60,016 nt of DNA from Ruegeria atlantica. Its GTDB lineage: Bacteria > Pseudomonadota > Alphaproteobacteria > Rhodobacterales > Rhodobacteraceae. Of this stretch, positions 17,394 through 25,603 are shown piece by piece. The stretch lies in contig NZ_CYPU01000065.1 of NCBI RefSeq assembly GCF_001458195.1, positions 1 through 60,016 of the forward strand, read 5' to 3'. Each line of letters starts with the position of its first letter. Position 1 is the stretch's first letter. The notes below the pieces were generated by a model that was not told the DNA's origin, searched no databases, and saw only the letters and a program-made list of their open reading frames with translations. The position numbers and the translations under genes are program-made.

Positions 17394-18329
17394 TTACTCG
17401 CCCAGAATTTCTTCAATCTTAGCGAAAGAGGATTTGTCTTGCTCAATCTGAGCGTTGGATGCGTCTGGGTCCTGCCAGTAGATCAAAGCACCAGTTTCCT
17501 CAGCAAGCTGCTTGGCTTTGTCCGACTGCACCGCCTTTTGTGCTGCTGCGGTGATTTTTTCGCGTGCCTCGGGTGGAGTATCCTTGTGAACGAACAGGCC
17601 GTTCCACAATGCCAGCGGCAGATCCGGGTTGAGCTCGACGATCGTCGGCGTATCGGGGATCAGCGAAATCCGCTCGCCGCCAATGCTCGCCAGAATATTC
17701 ACGTCATCCAGGCAAGGTAGTACAAGTTGAAGCGTGGTGTTGATGACGTCTACGTCACCCGATGCCAGCGTGTTGCAATCCAACGCATCAAAGGCTGCTT
17801 CACTTGCAAAATCAAATCCGCTGCTGACAGCAGCAGCAAAGGTGACCTGCGTGGGCGGCAAGACCGAGCCGAAGTGACCAAGCGCCAAATCGTTATCCTT
17901 GCCGTGTTCTGCCAGTTCTTCCCAGTTCGAGAACGGCGCATCCTTGCTGGATGCGATTACGAATGGGTAGGTCAGAAAAATACCGATCGGATCAAACGGG
18001 TTCGGGTTCAGTTCAGGGATACCGATTTCCGGTCCAATGACGGGAACGCCAATGACGAAAGAGCCGATGGTGTAACCATCCGCCGGAGCAGTGGCGACTT
18101 CGACTGCACCTGGGAACGGACCGCCGCCGCCGCCGGGCTTGTTCACGACCGCAGCCGGGACGTCGTACATGGCTTGAAATTCGTCCGCGATCATTCGCGT
18201 CAGCACGTCTTCAAGATCGCCCGGAGGCCATGGAACCACGAAAGTTACCGGTTTCTCTGGATACTCTGCCAGTGCAGCGGTTGCTGACGCTACAAATGCG
18301 GCGGTTGCTAGAAATTTCTTCATTGACAC
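17394..18329 (-). CDS. tctC: Tripartite tricarboxylate transporter substrate-binding protein (TctC/Bug family)
   Basis: A 311-residue periplasmic receptor of the Bug family. It opens with a signal peptide (MKKFLATAAFVASATAALA) and the mature part starts EYPEKPVTFVVPWPPGDLEDVLTRMI, the family's ligand-binding first strand. It is the first gene of the minus-strand operon tctC-tctB-tctA-aldehyde dehydrogenase-UPF0261-sulfatase. The promoter region, shared with the divergent IclR gene, holds two inverted repeats. Confidence 0.9.
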   Translation of the reverse strand: MSMKKFLATAAFVASATAALAEYPEKPVTFVVPWPPGDLEDVLTRMIADEFQAMYDVPAAVVNKPGGGGGPFPGAVEVATAPADGYTIGSFVIGVPVIGPEIGIPELNPNPFDPIGIFLTYPFVIASSKDAPFSNWEELAEHGKDNDLALGHFGSVLPPTQVTFAAAVSSGFDFASEAAFDALDCNTLASGDVDVINTTLQLVLPCLDDVNILASIGGERISLIPDTPTIVELNPDLPLALWNGLFVHKDTPPEAREKITAAAQKAVQSDKAKQLAEETGALIYWQDPDASNAQIEQDKSSFAKIEEILGE

Positions 18330-18340
18330 CTCCCGTTAGT

Positions 18341-18387
18341 GGTTCATTAAATGAACCGCGTTAACAATAATAATGTTGCGTTGTTAA
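18341..18387. promoter_or_regulatory. Two inverted repeats between tctC and the iclR-type gene
   Basis: Two symmetric elements occupy the roughly 100-bp divergent promoter region. The first, GGTTCATTAAATGAACC (18341-18357), is a near-perfect palindrome 11 bp before tctC. The second has arms TTAACAA (18361-18367) and TTGTTAA (18381-18387). Either could bind the IclR-type regulator encoded next door; the assignment rests on position. Confidence 0.55.
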
Positions 18388-18431
18388 GTTAATTCTGTCA
18401 AGTATAACCTGACCGGGAGGAGGCAAAACAC

Positions 18432-19211
18432 ATGGGCACCGCACTTAATGCCTTGAAAATGTTAGAGTACTTTTCAAGCTCTCAGCCGGAAATCGGGCTG
18501 AGTCACATTGCGCGCCTGGCTGGTTTGAACAAGGCGACCGCCCTCCGCCACTTACGAGCACTGGAAGAGTTCGGCCTGATCGAGCAGAATCCGCAGACGA
18601 AATCATATGCCATCGGACCAGCTGCTCTACGGTTGGCCGCCCTGCGCGAAATTGCCAAGCCCGGCCTTGATGGTGCACGCCAGAAAATGCAGGCCGCGAT
18701 GCATGAGGTTGGCGAGAGCCTGCACCTTACCCTGCTTGAAAAAGACACTCTGCAAACTGCGCTGGTGGTCGAAACCACGCAGCACAGCGTTCGCGTAAGT
18801 CTCGACCCTAGCGAAATTATTCCGGTCAACGCGACTGCTTCGGGATTATGTATGCTGAGTTTCGGTCCCGCTTTCCTTCTGGAACGCTTGGAATCCGACA
18901 CACTCACCCGATTTACCGACGCAACAATGACGGACCCAAAGATTATTCGTGACCGGGTTGCACAAATCGGTCAGGCGGGCTGGGCCAATAGTAATGGCAG
19001 CTTTGAAGATGGTGTCTTCGGATATGCGGCGCCTATCTTCGGTATTGATCAGATCGCGATTGGAACCATTGCGATTGCCGTTCCCGAAATTCGTGCAACC
19101 AGCGCGCGGCAGCCGTTGATTTTGACCTCACTCCACACTCTTTCGAAAGAACTGACCGCAAACTTTGGCGGCCAGACGCCCGAAACTTTTCCAACCGAAT
19201 TCCACCCATGA
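18432..19211 (+). CDS. IclR-family transcriptional regulator
   Basis: A 259-residue regulator. The winged helix-turn-helix is at about residues 5-65 (MLEYFSSSQPEIGLSHIARLAGLNKATALRHLRALEEFGLIEQ), followed by the IclR effector domain ending near residue 250. A strong GGGAGGAGG site precedes the ATG. It is divergent from tctC and its stop overlaps the next gene's start as ATGA, so it is co-transcribed with the aminotransferase. It probably controls both the transporter operon and its own unit in answer to a pathway intermediate. Confidence 0.88.
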   Translation: MGTALNALKMLEYFSSSQPEIGLSHIARLAGLNKATALRHLRALEEFGLIEQNPQTKSYAIGPAALRLAALREIAKPGLDGARQKMQAAMHEVGESLHLTLLEKDTLQTALVVETTQHSVRVSLDPSEIIPVNATASGLCMLSFGPAFLLERLESDTLTRFTDATMTDPKIIRDRVAQIGQAGWANSNGSFEDGVFGYAAPIFGIDQIAIGTIAIAVPEIRATSARQPLILTSLHTLSKELTANFGGQTPETFPTEFHP

Positions 19212-20599
19212 TTGACGGGCGGACTAAATCTCCGGAGACACGCTATATGAAAGACTCCAACTTTCTGAAGGAAAACAACGCCCGACATTTCTGGCAACCA
19301 ATGGCGCACCCGGCCGACAGCCAGAAAAACCCGCCGACCATTCTGACCGGCGGTGAAGGGGTCAGCATCATTGATGTAGATGGTCACAAGGCGCTGGATG
19401 CAGTGGGTGGCTTGTGGAACGTCAATCTGGGCTATTCCTGTGATCCGGTAAAGCAAGCCATCACCGATCAACTGAACGCGCTGCCCTATTATTCAACCTT
19501 TCGCGGCACCAGCAACGACAAGGCGATCGAATTGTCTTATGAGCTGGCGCAGTTCTTTGCGCCTGACGGATTAACCCGTGCATTCTTTACTTCAGGTGGA
19601 TCGGATTCCGTTGAGATCGCGCTGAAACTTGCACGTCAGTTTCACAAAGTCCGAGGCGAGGCTGGCCGTACCAAGTTCATCAGCTTGAAACAGGGCTATC
19701 ACGGTACCCACTTCGCGGCTGCCTCGGTCAATGGCAATCAGAAGTTCCGGGCGGCTTATGAGCCGATGATGCCGGGCTGTTTCCACGTGCCCGCGCCCTG
19801 GACCTATCGCAACCCGTTCGATGAGACGGACCCCGAGCGTCTTGCGCAACTTTGCGTAAAAGCGCTGAAGGCCGAAATCGCATTCCAGGGTGCAAACACC
19901 GTCGCCGCATTTATTATGGAGCCAATCTTGGGCGCAGGCGGAGTGATCCCGCCGCACAAGAGCTTTATGCCCATGGTGCGTGAGGTCTGCTCAAAGCACG
20001 GAATTCTGCTGATTTCGGACGAAATCATTACTGCCTTTGGGCGTACAGGCAGCGAAAGTGGCGCGAGACATTGGGGGGTGCAGCCCGATATCATGACAAC
20101 GGCCAAAGCCATCACAAACGGCTACTTCCCATTCGGCGCGGCAATGATCTCAGGCGCGGTTGCGGAGGTGTTCGAAAGCGACACTACCGGCAGAGCTTCT
20201 GTCGATCAGGGCTACACCTATTCCGGGCACCCGGTTGGCGCGGCCGCAGCCTTGGCCACGCTTGCCGAGATCAACCGCCTGCGAGTTTGGGAAAACGCAG
20301 CTGCACGGGGGGATGAGTTGTTTGCCGGGTTGAAAAAACTGGCCGACAAATACGACGTAGTCGGTGACGTGCGAGGGGGTGAAGGCCTGATGTGCGCGCT
20401 CGAGCTGGTTTCGGACCGTGCGACCAAGGCGCCAATTGCCAAACATCTTCCGCTGCAGGTTCAAAAAGCAACTTATGAAGATGGCGTTATGGTCCGTGTA
20501 TCTGGAAACAACATCATATTGTCTCCGCCGCTGGTCATCACGTCTGATGACGTAGCCAAGATCCTGTCAGCCCTGGACACAGGACTAGCGAGACTGTAG
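19208..20599 (+). CDS. Class III omega-aminotransferase
   Basis: A 463-residue PLP-dependent aminotransferase, full length for the family. Visible motifs are GGLWNVNLGYS, the FFTSGGSDSVEIALKLAR phosphate loop, GYHGTHFAAASVNG, the cofactor aspartate in LLISDEIITAFGRTG and the Schiff-base lysine in TTAKAITNGYFP. It moves an amino group from an omega-amine or beta-amino acid to a keto acid, giving an aldehyde or semialdehyde. ATG at 19208 overlaps the iclR stop; a second in-frame ATG at 19247 (MKDSNFLKEN) fits the family N-terminus better and could be the true start. Co-transcription with the IclR gene ties it to the TctABC/aldehyde dehydrogenase pathway more than to the hpa cluster beyond. Confidence 0.88.
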   Translation: MIDGRTKSPETRYMKDSNFLKENNARHFWQPMAHPADSQKNPPTILTGGEGVSIIDVDGHKALDAVGGLWNVNLGYSCDPVKQAITDQLNALPYYSTFRGTSNDKAIELSYELAQFFAPDGLTRAFFTSGGSDSVEIALKLARQFHKVRGEAGRTKFISLKQGYHGTHFAAASVNGNQKFRAAYEPMMPGCFHVPAPWTYRNPFDETDPERLAQLCVKALKAEIAFQGANTVAAFIMEPILGAGGVIPPHKSFMPMVREVCSKHGILLISDEIITAFGRTGSESGARHWGVQPDIMTTAKAITNGYFPFGAAMISGAVAEVFESDTTGRASVDQGYTYSGHPVGAAAALATLAEINRLRVWENAAARGDELFAGLKKLADKYDVVGDVRGGEGLMCALELVSDRATKAPIAKHLPLQVQKATYEDGVMVRVSGNNIILSPPLVITSDDVAKILSALDTGLARL

Positions 20600-20611
20600 T
20601 GATCACGCTAG

Positions 20612-20632
20612 CCCCGGTCTTCAAGGTCGGGG
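20612..20632. terminator. Possible bidirectional terminator hairpin
   Basis: CCCCG (20612-20616) and CGGGG (20628-20632) can pair around a short loop between the convergent aminotransferase and hpaR genes. The inner bases pair only partly and there is no run of T, so this is a weak candidate. Confidence 0.35.
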
Positions 20633-21073
20633 TCAAACCTTTACGGCCTGCAATTCCTCAAGTAGATCCAGTAGGTTGTCGATTTTTTCCTGTCCCATTT
20701 GCGCCTCGATTGTATTGTGAATCGCCAGCGAGGTCGCAAGGTTCTCTTCAAGAATTTGACGCCCCTCATTGGTGATCTTCACCATGGTGCGACGCTTATC
20801 CGTGCTGCCCTGACGGCGGGATATCTGCCCATCACTCTCCATCGTGCGTAGAATTCGCGTCAGGCTGGGCAGCAAAAGGCAGGCCTCATTTGCAATAGTG
20901 CTTTGTTCCACTTCGCCCATTTCGTCCAGAACACGAAGGATACGCCACTTTTGCTCGGTCAGCTGTATCCCCTGCAGCATATCCCGAATTGGGGCCATAA
21001 CGGTTTCGCGTGCGCGTAGCAGGGCGATCGGAAGAGCGCGAGAGGTTCTCGTGGTATGGCTTTGTCGGTTCAT
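20633..21073 (-). CDS. hpaR: MarR-family repressor of homoprotocatechuate degradation (HpaR-like)
   Basis: A 146-residue MarR-type winged helix protein with RTSRALPIALLRARETVMAPIRDMLQGIQLTEQKWRILRVL at the start, which is the typical opening of HpaR/HpcR. The DNA-binding part is VEQSTIANEACLLLPSLTRILRTME and the wing is ISRRQGSTDKRRTMVKIT. HpaR binds homoprotocatechuate or 4-hydroxyphenylacetate and releases the hpa promoter. The gene is divergent from the hpa enzymes and the shared promoter contains a palindrome at 21150-21163, consistent with that role. Confidence 0.88.
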   Translation of the reverse strand: MNRQSHTTRTSRALPIALLRARETVMAPIRDMLQGIQLTEQKWRILRVLDEMGEVEQSTIANEACLLLPSLTRILRTMESDGQISRRQGSTDKRRTMVKITNEGRQILEENLATSLAIHNTIEAQMGQEKIDNLLDLLEELQAVKV

Positions 21074-21149
21074 TCCAGCCTTCTAGAACGCCATTTCAGG
21101 AATTGCAAAGATTAACAAAGCAAGTTCTTGACGGTCGCGATACAATTTA

Positions 21150-21163
21150 CTAAACATGTTAAG
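21150..21163. promoter_or_regulatory. Palindrome in the hpaR-hpaF promoter, probable HpaR operator
   Basis: CTAAACATGTTAAG is palindromic apart from one A/T position per arm. It is flanked by TTTACT-like and AGTAAA sequence and lies 16 bp before the hpaF start. MarR-family operators have this size and AT-rich symmetric form. Confidence 0.6.
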
Positions 21164-21179
21164 TAGTAAAGGAGAGGTC

Positions 21180-21578
21180 ATGCCACACTTCCACGTCGAA
21201 TACTCCGGCAATCTGGACGATCGGGTCGACATCGGTGGCTTGTGCGAATGCATACGAGACACCGCTGCGGGGATTGAGGCTTTTCCAATGCCGGGAATTC
21301 GCGTCCGCGCCACGCGTGTTGACTATTTTGCCATTGCGGATGGAGATCCCAAGCATGGCTTTGTGGACATCTCAATCCGCCTGCGCGCTGGCCGTCCTGA
21401 CGACGTTAAGAAGGACGCAACACAGCGTATCTTTGACGCGGTTGAGGCGTATCTGGAACAGGCCTTCTCGAAACACTCTATCGCGCTTTCACTAGAGATG
21501 CGTGACATCGACCCAGACCTTTCGCCCAAGACCGGCACAATCCGGAATCATTTGGCTGCGACAAAGCAGGAGACCTGA
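21180..21578 (+). CDS. hpaF: 5-carboxymethyl-2-hydroxymuconate delta-isomerase
   Basis: A 132-residue protein of the CHMI/tautomerase-like family. It starts MPHFHVEYSGNLDD, giving after Met removal the N-terminal proline used as catalytic base. The start was set at 21180, which has AGGAGAGGTC before it, rather than at an upstream in-frame ATG at 21156 that lies in the operator. It isomerises 5-carboxymethyl-2-hydroxymuconate in the homoprotocatechuate meta-cleavage pathway. It is the first gene of the hpa operon. Confidence 0.9.
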   Translation: MPHFHVEYSGNLDDRVDIGGLCECIRDTAAGIEAFPMPGIRVRATRVDYFAIADGDPKHGFVDISIRLRAGRPDDVKKDATQRIFDAVEAYLEQAFSKHSIALSLEMRDIDPDLSPKTGTIRNHLAATKQET

Positions 21579-21581
21579 CGC

Positions 21582-23090
21582 ATGAGCGTACTGGATACGA
21601 ATATCGAGAAACTGGCAGGCTTTCTGGCCCGGTTCAAAGAAACAGGCATCAAGAACCGTATCGCAGGCGAAGACCGGGATGGCGCAGCGGGTGTTTTCCA
21701 ATCCTCCTCTCCCGTGGATAAATCGGTGATCTGCGACGTTGCGCACGGTACGTCCGACGATATCGACGCAGCGGTCAAAGCGGCCCATGCTGCCTTTACT
21801 GAATGGCGCGACATGCCCGCCACCGAACGCCGCCGGATCCTGCTAAACGTTGCCGATGCGATCGAAGCCCGGGCCGAAGAAATTGCGCTGTGTGAATGTT
21901 GGGATACGGGCCAAACATTACGGTTCATGTCCAAGGCCGCGCTGCGCGGTGCCGAGAATTTTCGCTACTTTGCGGATCAAGTCGTGCAGGCTCGCGACGG
22001 GCAACACCTGAAATCGCCGACGTTGATGAATATCACCACTCGTGTACCTATCGGCCCGGTTGGCGTGATTACTCCGTGGAACACGCCCTTCATGCTGTCG
22101 ACTTGGAAAATCGCGCCCGCTCTGGCCGCGGGCTGCACCGTGGTCCACAAACCAGCCGAAGACTCGCCTTTGTCCGCCCGCCTGTTGGTGGAAATCGCCG
22201 AAGAAGCGGGATTGCCCAAGGGCGTGCTGAACACCGTGAATGGGTTTGGCCCTGATGCCGGTAAGGCGTTGACAGAGCACCCCTTGATCAAAGCCATCGC
22301 TTTTGTCGGAGAAAGCCGGACAGGCAGCAGCATCACAAAGCAGGGTGCCGATACGCTCAAGCGGATGCACCTGGAACTGGGCGGCAAGAACCCCGTTATC
22401 GTGTTTGATGACGCCGATCTGGACCGGGCTCTGGATGCGGTGATTTTCATGATCTACTCGATCAACGGTGAACGCTGCACCTCGTCCTCGCGGCTGCTGG
22501 TGCAGGACACTATCAAGGAAGAATTCGAAGCCAAACTGGTCGAGCGTGTGAACAACATCAAAGTCGGGCACCCCCTGGACCCTGCGACCGAGATCGGCCC
22601 GCTGGTCACTGAGGAGCATTACAACAAGGTGACCTCATACTTTGACATTGCAATAGAGGATGGTGCGACCGTCGCGGCCGGTGGGGTCAAGGTTGGTGAT
22701 GGCGGATTTTTCGTACGCCCGACATTGTTTACAAATGCCAATAACAACATGCGCATCGCGCGAGAGGAAATATTTGGCCCCGTGCTAACTTCCATTCCAT
22801 TCTCGACCGAAGAAGAAGCGCTGCAGATCGCAAATGACACGCCCTATGGGTTAACCGGCTATGTCTGGACCAACGACCTTACATGCGCCCTGCGCTTTAC
22901 CGATAAGTTAGAAGCAGGGATGATCTGGGTGAATTCGGAAAATGTTCGCCACCTGCCCACACCTTTTGGCGGGGTAAAGGCGTCAGGTATCGGTCGCGAC
23001 GGCGGTGATTGGAGCTTTGACTTCTATATGGAGCAGAAACACGTGGGCTTTGCCACTGGTCAGCACAAGATTATGCAGTTGGGAAAGTAA
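21582..23090 (+). CDS. hpaE: 5-carboxymethyl-2-hydroxymuconate semialdehyde dehydrogenase
   Basis: A 502-residue aldehyde dehydrogenase. The catalytic pair is visible in LELGGKNPVIVF and NGERCTSSSRLLV. The IGPVGVITPWNTPFMLSTWKIAPALAAG segment and the ending MEQKHVGFATGQHKIMQLGK resemble HpaE/HpcC rather than generic family members. It oxidises the extradiol ring-cleavage product with NAD. It is separated from hpaF by 3 bp and followed by a 164-bp gap before hpaD. Confidence 0.9.
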   Translation: MSVLDTNIEKLAGFLARFKETGIKNRIAGEDRDGAAGVFQSSSPVDKSVICDVAHGTSDDIDAAVKAAHAAFTEWRDMPATERRRILLNVADAIEARAEEIALCECWDTGQTLRFMSKAALRGAENFRYFADQVVQARDGQHLKSPTLMNITTRVPIGPVGVITPWNTPFMLSTWKIAPALAAGCTVVHKPAEDSPLSARLLVEIAEEAGLPKGVLNTVNGFGPDAGKALTEHPLIKAIAFVGESRTGSSITKQGADTLKRMHLELGGKNPVIVFDDADLDRALDAVIFMIYSINGERCTSSSRLLVQDTIKEEFEAKLVERVNNIKVGHPLDPATEIGPLVTEEHYNKVTSYFDIAIEDGATVAAGGVKVGDGGFFVRPTLFTNANNNMRIAREEIFGPVLTSIPFSTEEEALQIANDTPYGLTGYVWTNDLTCALRFTDKLEAGMIWVNSENVRHLPTPFGGVKASGIGRDGGDWSFDFYMEQKHVGFATGQHKIMQLGK

Positions 23091-23254
23091 CGCCTTCCGA
23101 GCGACATCTGGACAAGGTGCCGTTCGTAAAAAGTTAGGATACGCGCGCACATCTATGGTCCATGAACTCTTTGAGAGTCGGACCAAACGACGTCTGGTCG
23201 TCCGCTCTCCCTTCCAAAGCGGTCAGACGCCACCTTAAGTGAGGAGGAACTGTC

Positions 23255-24097
23255 ATGGGAAAGATTGTACAGGCTGCTAAGATCACACATGTGCCCAGCA
23301 TCTGGATGTCCCACACGATGCCGAAATACAAAGGTATCCGGCAACCTGCGATAGATGGCTACGCACGTCTGCGTCAGGACGCGATTGACCGCGAGGTCGA
23401 CACCTTCATCGTGTTCGATACACATTGGATCACCAATCAGGGCTTTCACCTGAACACAAAGGAACACCACAAGGGCCGATTCATCAGCCACGAACTGCCG
23501 CACATGCTGGCGGATATGGAGTTCGACTATCGCGGTGATCATGACCTTGGTGAAGCCATCCTTGACGTTCTGAGAGAGCGAGGAGAACGGGCTCTGGGTC
23601 ATTCGCATCCCGACATGGGAATGGAGTACGGTACCCTTTTGCCGATGCATTTTATCAATGACGATGTGAATGCCCGGGTTCTGCCAGTTGCCGTCAACCA
23701 GTTCTCGTCCATCGCTGAGAACCGCGTTTGGGGTGAAGCCATCGCCGAAGGCATCCGGCGTTCGAACCGCAATGTTTCGATTTTGGCCTCCGGGTCTCTA
23801 AGTCATGACTTCACGCCGAATGAGCGCTCGGTCGAGGGTCTGAACGCAGTGAATGGCGAGTTCAACCGCCAGATGGATATGCGCGTTCTCGAATTGTGGG
23901 AACAGGGCCGGTTCGAAGAATTCTTGGACCTTTTGCCTGACTACGCAAAGAAATGTACGGGCGAGTGCGCGATGAACGACACTGCCCTGCTGTTCGGTGC
24001 GTTGGGATGGGGCAGTTACAAAGGCGAGATCGACATCTACACCCCGTATTTCGGTAGTTCCGGAACGGGTCAGGCAAATATCAGCTTTTCGGTCTGA
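23255..24097 (+). CDS. hpaD: 3,4-dihydroxyphenylacetate 2,3-dioxygenase (LigB-type extradiol enzyme)
   Basis: A 280-residue class III extradiol dioxygenase. The N-terminal HVPSIWMSHTMPKYKG and the internal FDTHWITNQGFHLNT hold iron-ligand histidines, and HSHPDMGMEYGTLLPMHFIN is a further conserved block. It opens the homoprotocatechuate ring between carbons 2 and 3 using Fe(II). A strong GAGGAGGAAC site precedes the ATG. The 164-bp upstream gap, unlike the tight spacing elsewhere, could hold a second promoter. Confidence 0.9.
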   Translation: MGKIVQAAKITHVPSIWMSHTMPKYKGIRQPAIDGYARLRQDAIDREVDTFIVFDTHWITNQGFHLNTKEHHKGRFISHELPHMLADMEFDYRGDHDLGEAILDVLRERGERALGHSHPDMGMEYGTLLPMHFINDDVNARVLPVAVNQFSSIAENRVWGEAIAEGIRRSNRNVSILASGSLSHDFTPNERSVEGLNAVNGEFNRQMDMRVLELWEQGRFEEFLDLLPDYAKKCTGECAMNDTALLFGALGWGSYKGEIDIYTPYFGSSGTGQANISFSV

Positions 24098-24121
24098 GGC
24101 CGAGACACGGGAATCCTGCAA

Positions 24122-25603
24122 ATGACAGACTTACGTCTCAACGACCCCACGTTGCTTATCGAAGCAGCGCGGGTTGGCTCCAAATGGGTCGGTGCCACTG
24201 AGGTATCCATCACCCTGGAAGTGACCAACCCGGCAACTGGTGATCTAATCGGACGAGTCCCCAATCTTGGGGCGGCCGAAACGGCCGAAGCAATCGCCGA
24301 AGCGCACCGTGCACAGAAGGGCTGGGCCAAGCGCACAGCGAAGGACCGCAGCCAAATTCTGCGCCGCTGGTATGAGCTGATGATCGAAAACCAGGATGAT
24401 CTTGGCGCTATCCTGACCGCCGAGCAGGGCAAGCCGCTGGCTGAGGCCAAGGGTGAAATCGCTTATGGTGCCAGCTTCATCGAATGGTTCGCTGAAGAGG
24501 CCCGCCGCGCCTATGGCGACGTCACCCCCGGCCACGCGCCGGATAAGCGGATCATCACAATCAAACAGCCAATTGGGGTTGTTGCCGCGATCACGCCGTG
24601 GAATTTCCCCAATGCCATGATCACGCGAAAGGCGGGACCGGCACTGGCGGCAGGCTGTTCCATGGTACTCAAACCTGCCAGCCAGACGCCGTTCTCGGCT
24701 ATCGCGCTGGCAGTTCTGGCCGAGCGAGCCGGGTTGCCTACGGGATTGTTCTCGGTAATCACTGGATCAGCGCGCGCCATCGGAGGTGAGATGACCTCGA
24801 GCAAAATCGTGCAAAAATTGACCTTTACCGGGTCCACCGAAATCGGCGCGATGCTTTATGCGCAATGCGCACCTACGATCAAGAAGCTAGGTTTGGAATT
24901 GGGCGGCAACGCGCCGTTCATCGTGTTTGACGACGCAGATCTGGACGCGGCAGTCGAAGGGGCAGTGATCGCCAAGTTCCGAAACAACGGCCAGACCTGC
25001 GTCTGCGCCAACCGCATCTATGTCCAGTCTGGGGTCTACGACACGTTCGCCGAAAAACTGGCCGCCGAGGTCGCAAAACTGCCGACTGGAAACGGCTTTG
25101 ACGAGGGCACCGTCTTTGGCCCACTAATCGATCAAGCCGCAGTCGCGAAAGTGTCTGAGCATATCAAAGACGCAACCGCCAAGGGTGCAACAGTCACACT
25201 GGGCGGCAAGCCGCACGCCCTTGGCGGCACTTTTTTCGAGCCGACCATCCTGACTGGCGTGACCGCAGACATGGCGGTGGCGACCGAGGAAACCTTCGGC
25301 CCAGTCGCGCCTTTGTTCAAATTCGGCAGGGAAATTGAAGTTATCGCAGCCGCCAATGATACCGAATTCGGCCTCGCTTCGTACTTCTATTCGCGCGACA
25401 TGGCCCGTGTCTGGCGCGTGTCCGAAGCATTGGAATATGGCATGGTCGGGATCAACACCGGCCTGATCTCAACTGCTGAAGCGCCCTTTGGAGGCGTTAA
25501 GATGTCAGGTCTGGGGCGCGAGGGGTCGCGCCATGGGCTGGATGACTTCATGGAACTCAAATACTTGTGCATGGGTGGCATTGACGCCGCCGAGGAGGCC
25601 TGA
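24122..25603 (+). CDS. gabD: NAD(P)-dependent succinate-semialdehyde dehydrogenase
   Basis: A 493-residue aldehyde dehydrogenase of the GabD type. The cysteine motif is GQTCVCANRIYVQ and the glutamate motif LELGGNAPFIVFDDADL, both GabD-like. HpaI releases succinic semialdehyde and pyruvate from homoprotocatechuate, and this enzyme would convert the semialdehyde to succinate for the TCA cycle. That explains its place inside the hpa operon. Its stop overlaps the next start as TGATG. Confidence 0.88.
   Translation: MTDLRLNDPTLLIEAARVGSKWVGATEVSITLEVTNPATGDLIGRVPNLGAAETAEAIAEAHRAQKGWAKRTAKDRSQILRRWYELMIENQDDLGAILTAEQGKPLAEAKGEIAYGASFIEWFAEEARRAYGDVTPGHAPDKRIITIKQPIGVVAAITPWNFPNAMITRKAGPALAAGCSMVLKPASQTPFSAIALAVLAERAGLPTGLFSVITGSARAIGGEMTSSKIVQKLTFTGSTEIGAMLYAQCAPTIKKLGLELGGNAPFIVFDDADLDAAVEGAVIAKFRNNGQTCVCANRIYVQSGVYDTFAEKLAAEVAKLPTGNGFDEGTVFGPLIDQAAVAKVSEHIKDATAKGATVTLGGKPHALGGTFFEPTILTGVTADMAVATEETFGPVAPLFKFGREIEVIAAANDTEFGLASYFYSRDMARVWRVSEALEYGMVGINTGLISTAEAPFGGVKMSGLGREGSRHGLDDFMELKYLCMGGIDAAEEA

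Noticed and set aside
20680..20700. TTTTTTCCTGTCCCATT inside hpaR, similar to the dmm/amt element
   Set aside because: Inside a coding region with only one half matching; shows that half-sites occur by chance.
23178..23206. GACCA/TGGTC and ACGAC/GTCGT repeats in the hpaE-hpaD gap as a terminator or operator
   Set aside because: The pairs overlap and cannot form one stable stem; no partner site elsewhere in the cluster.
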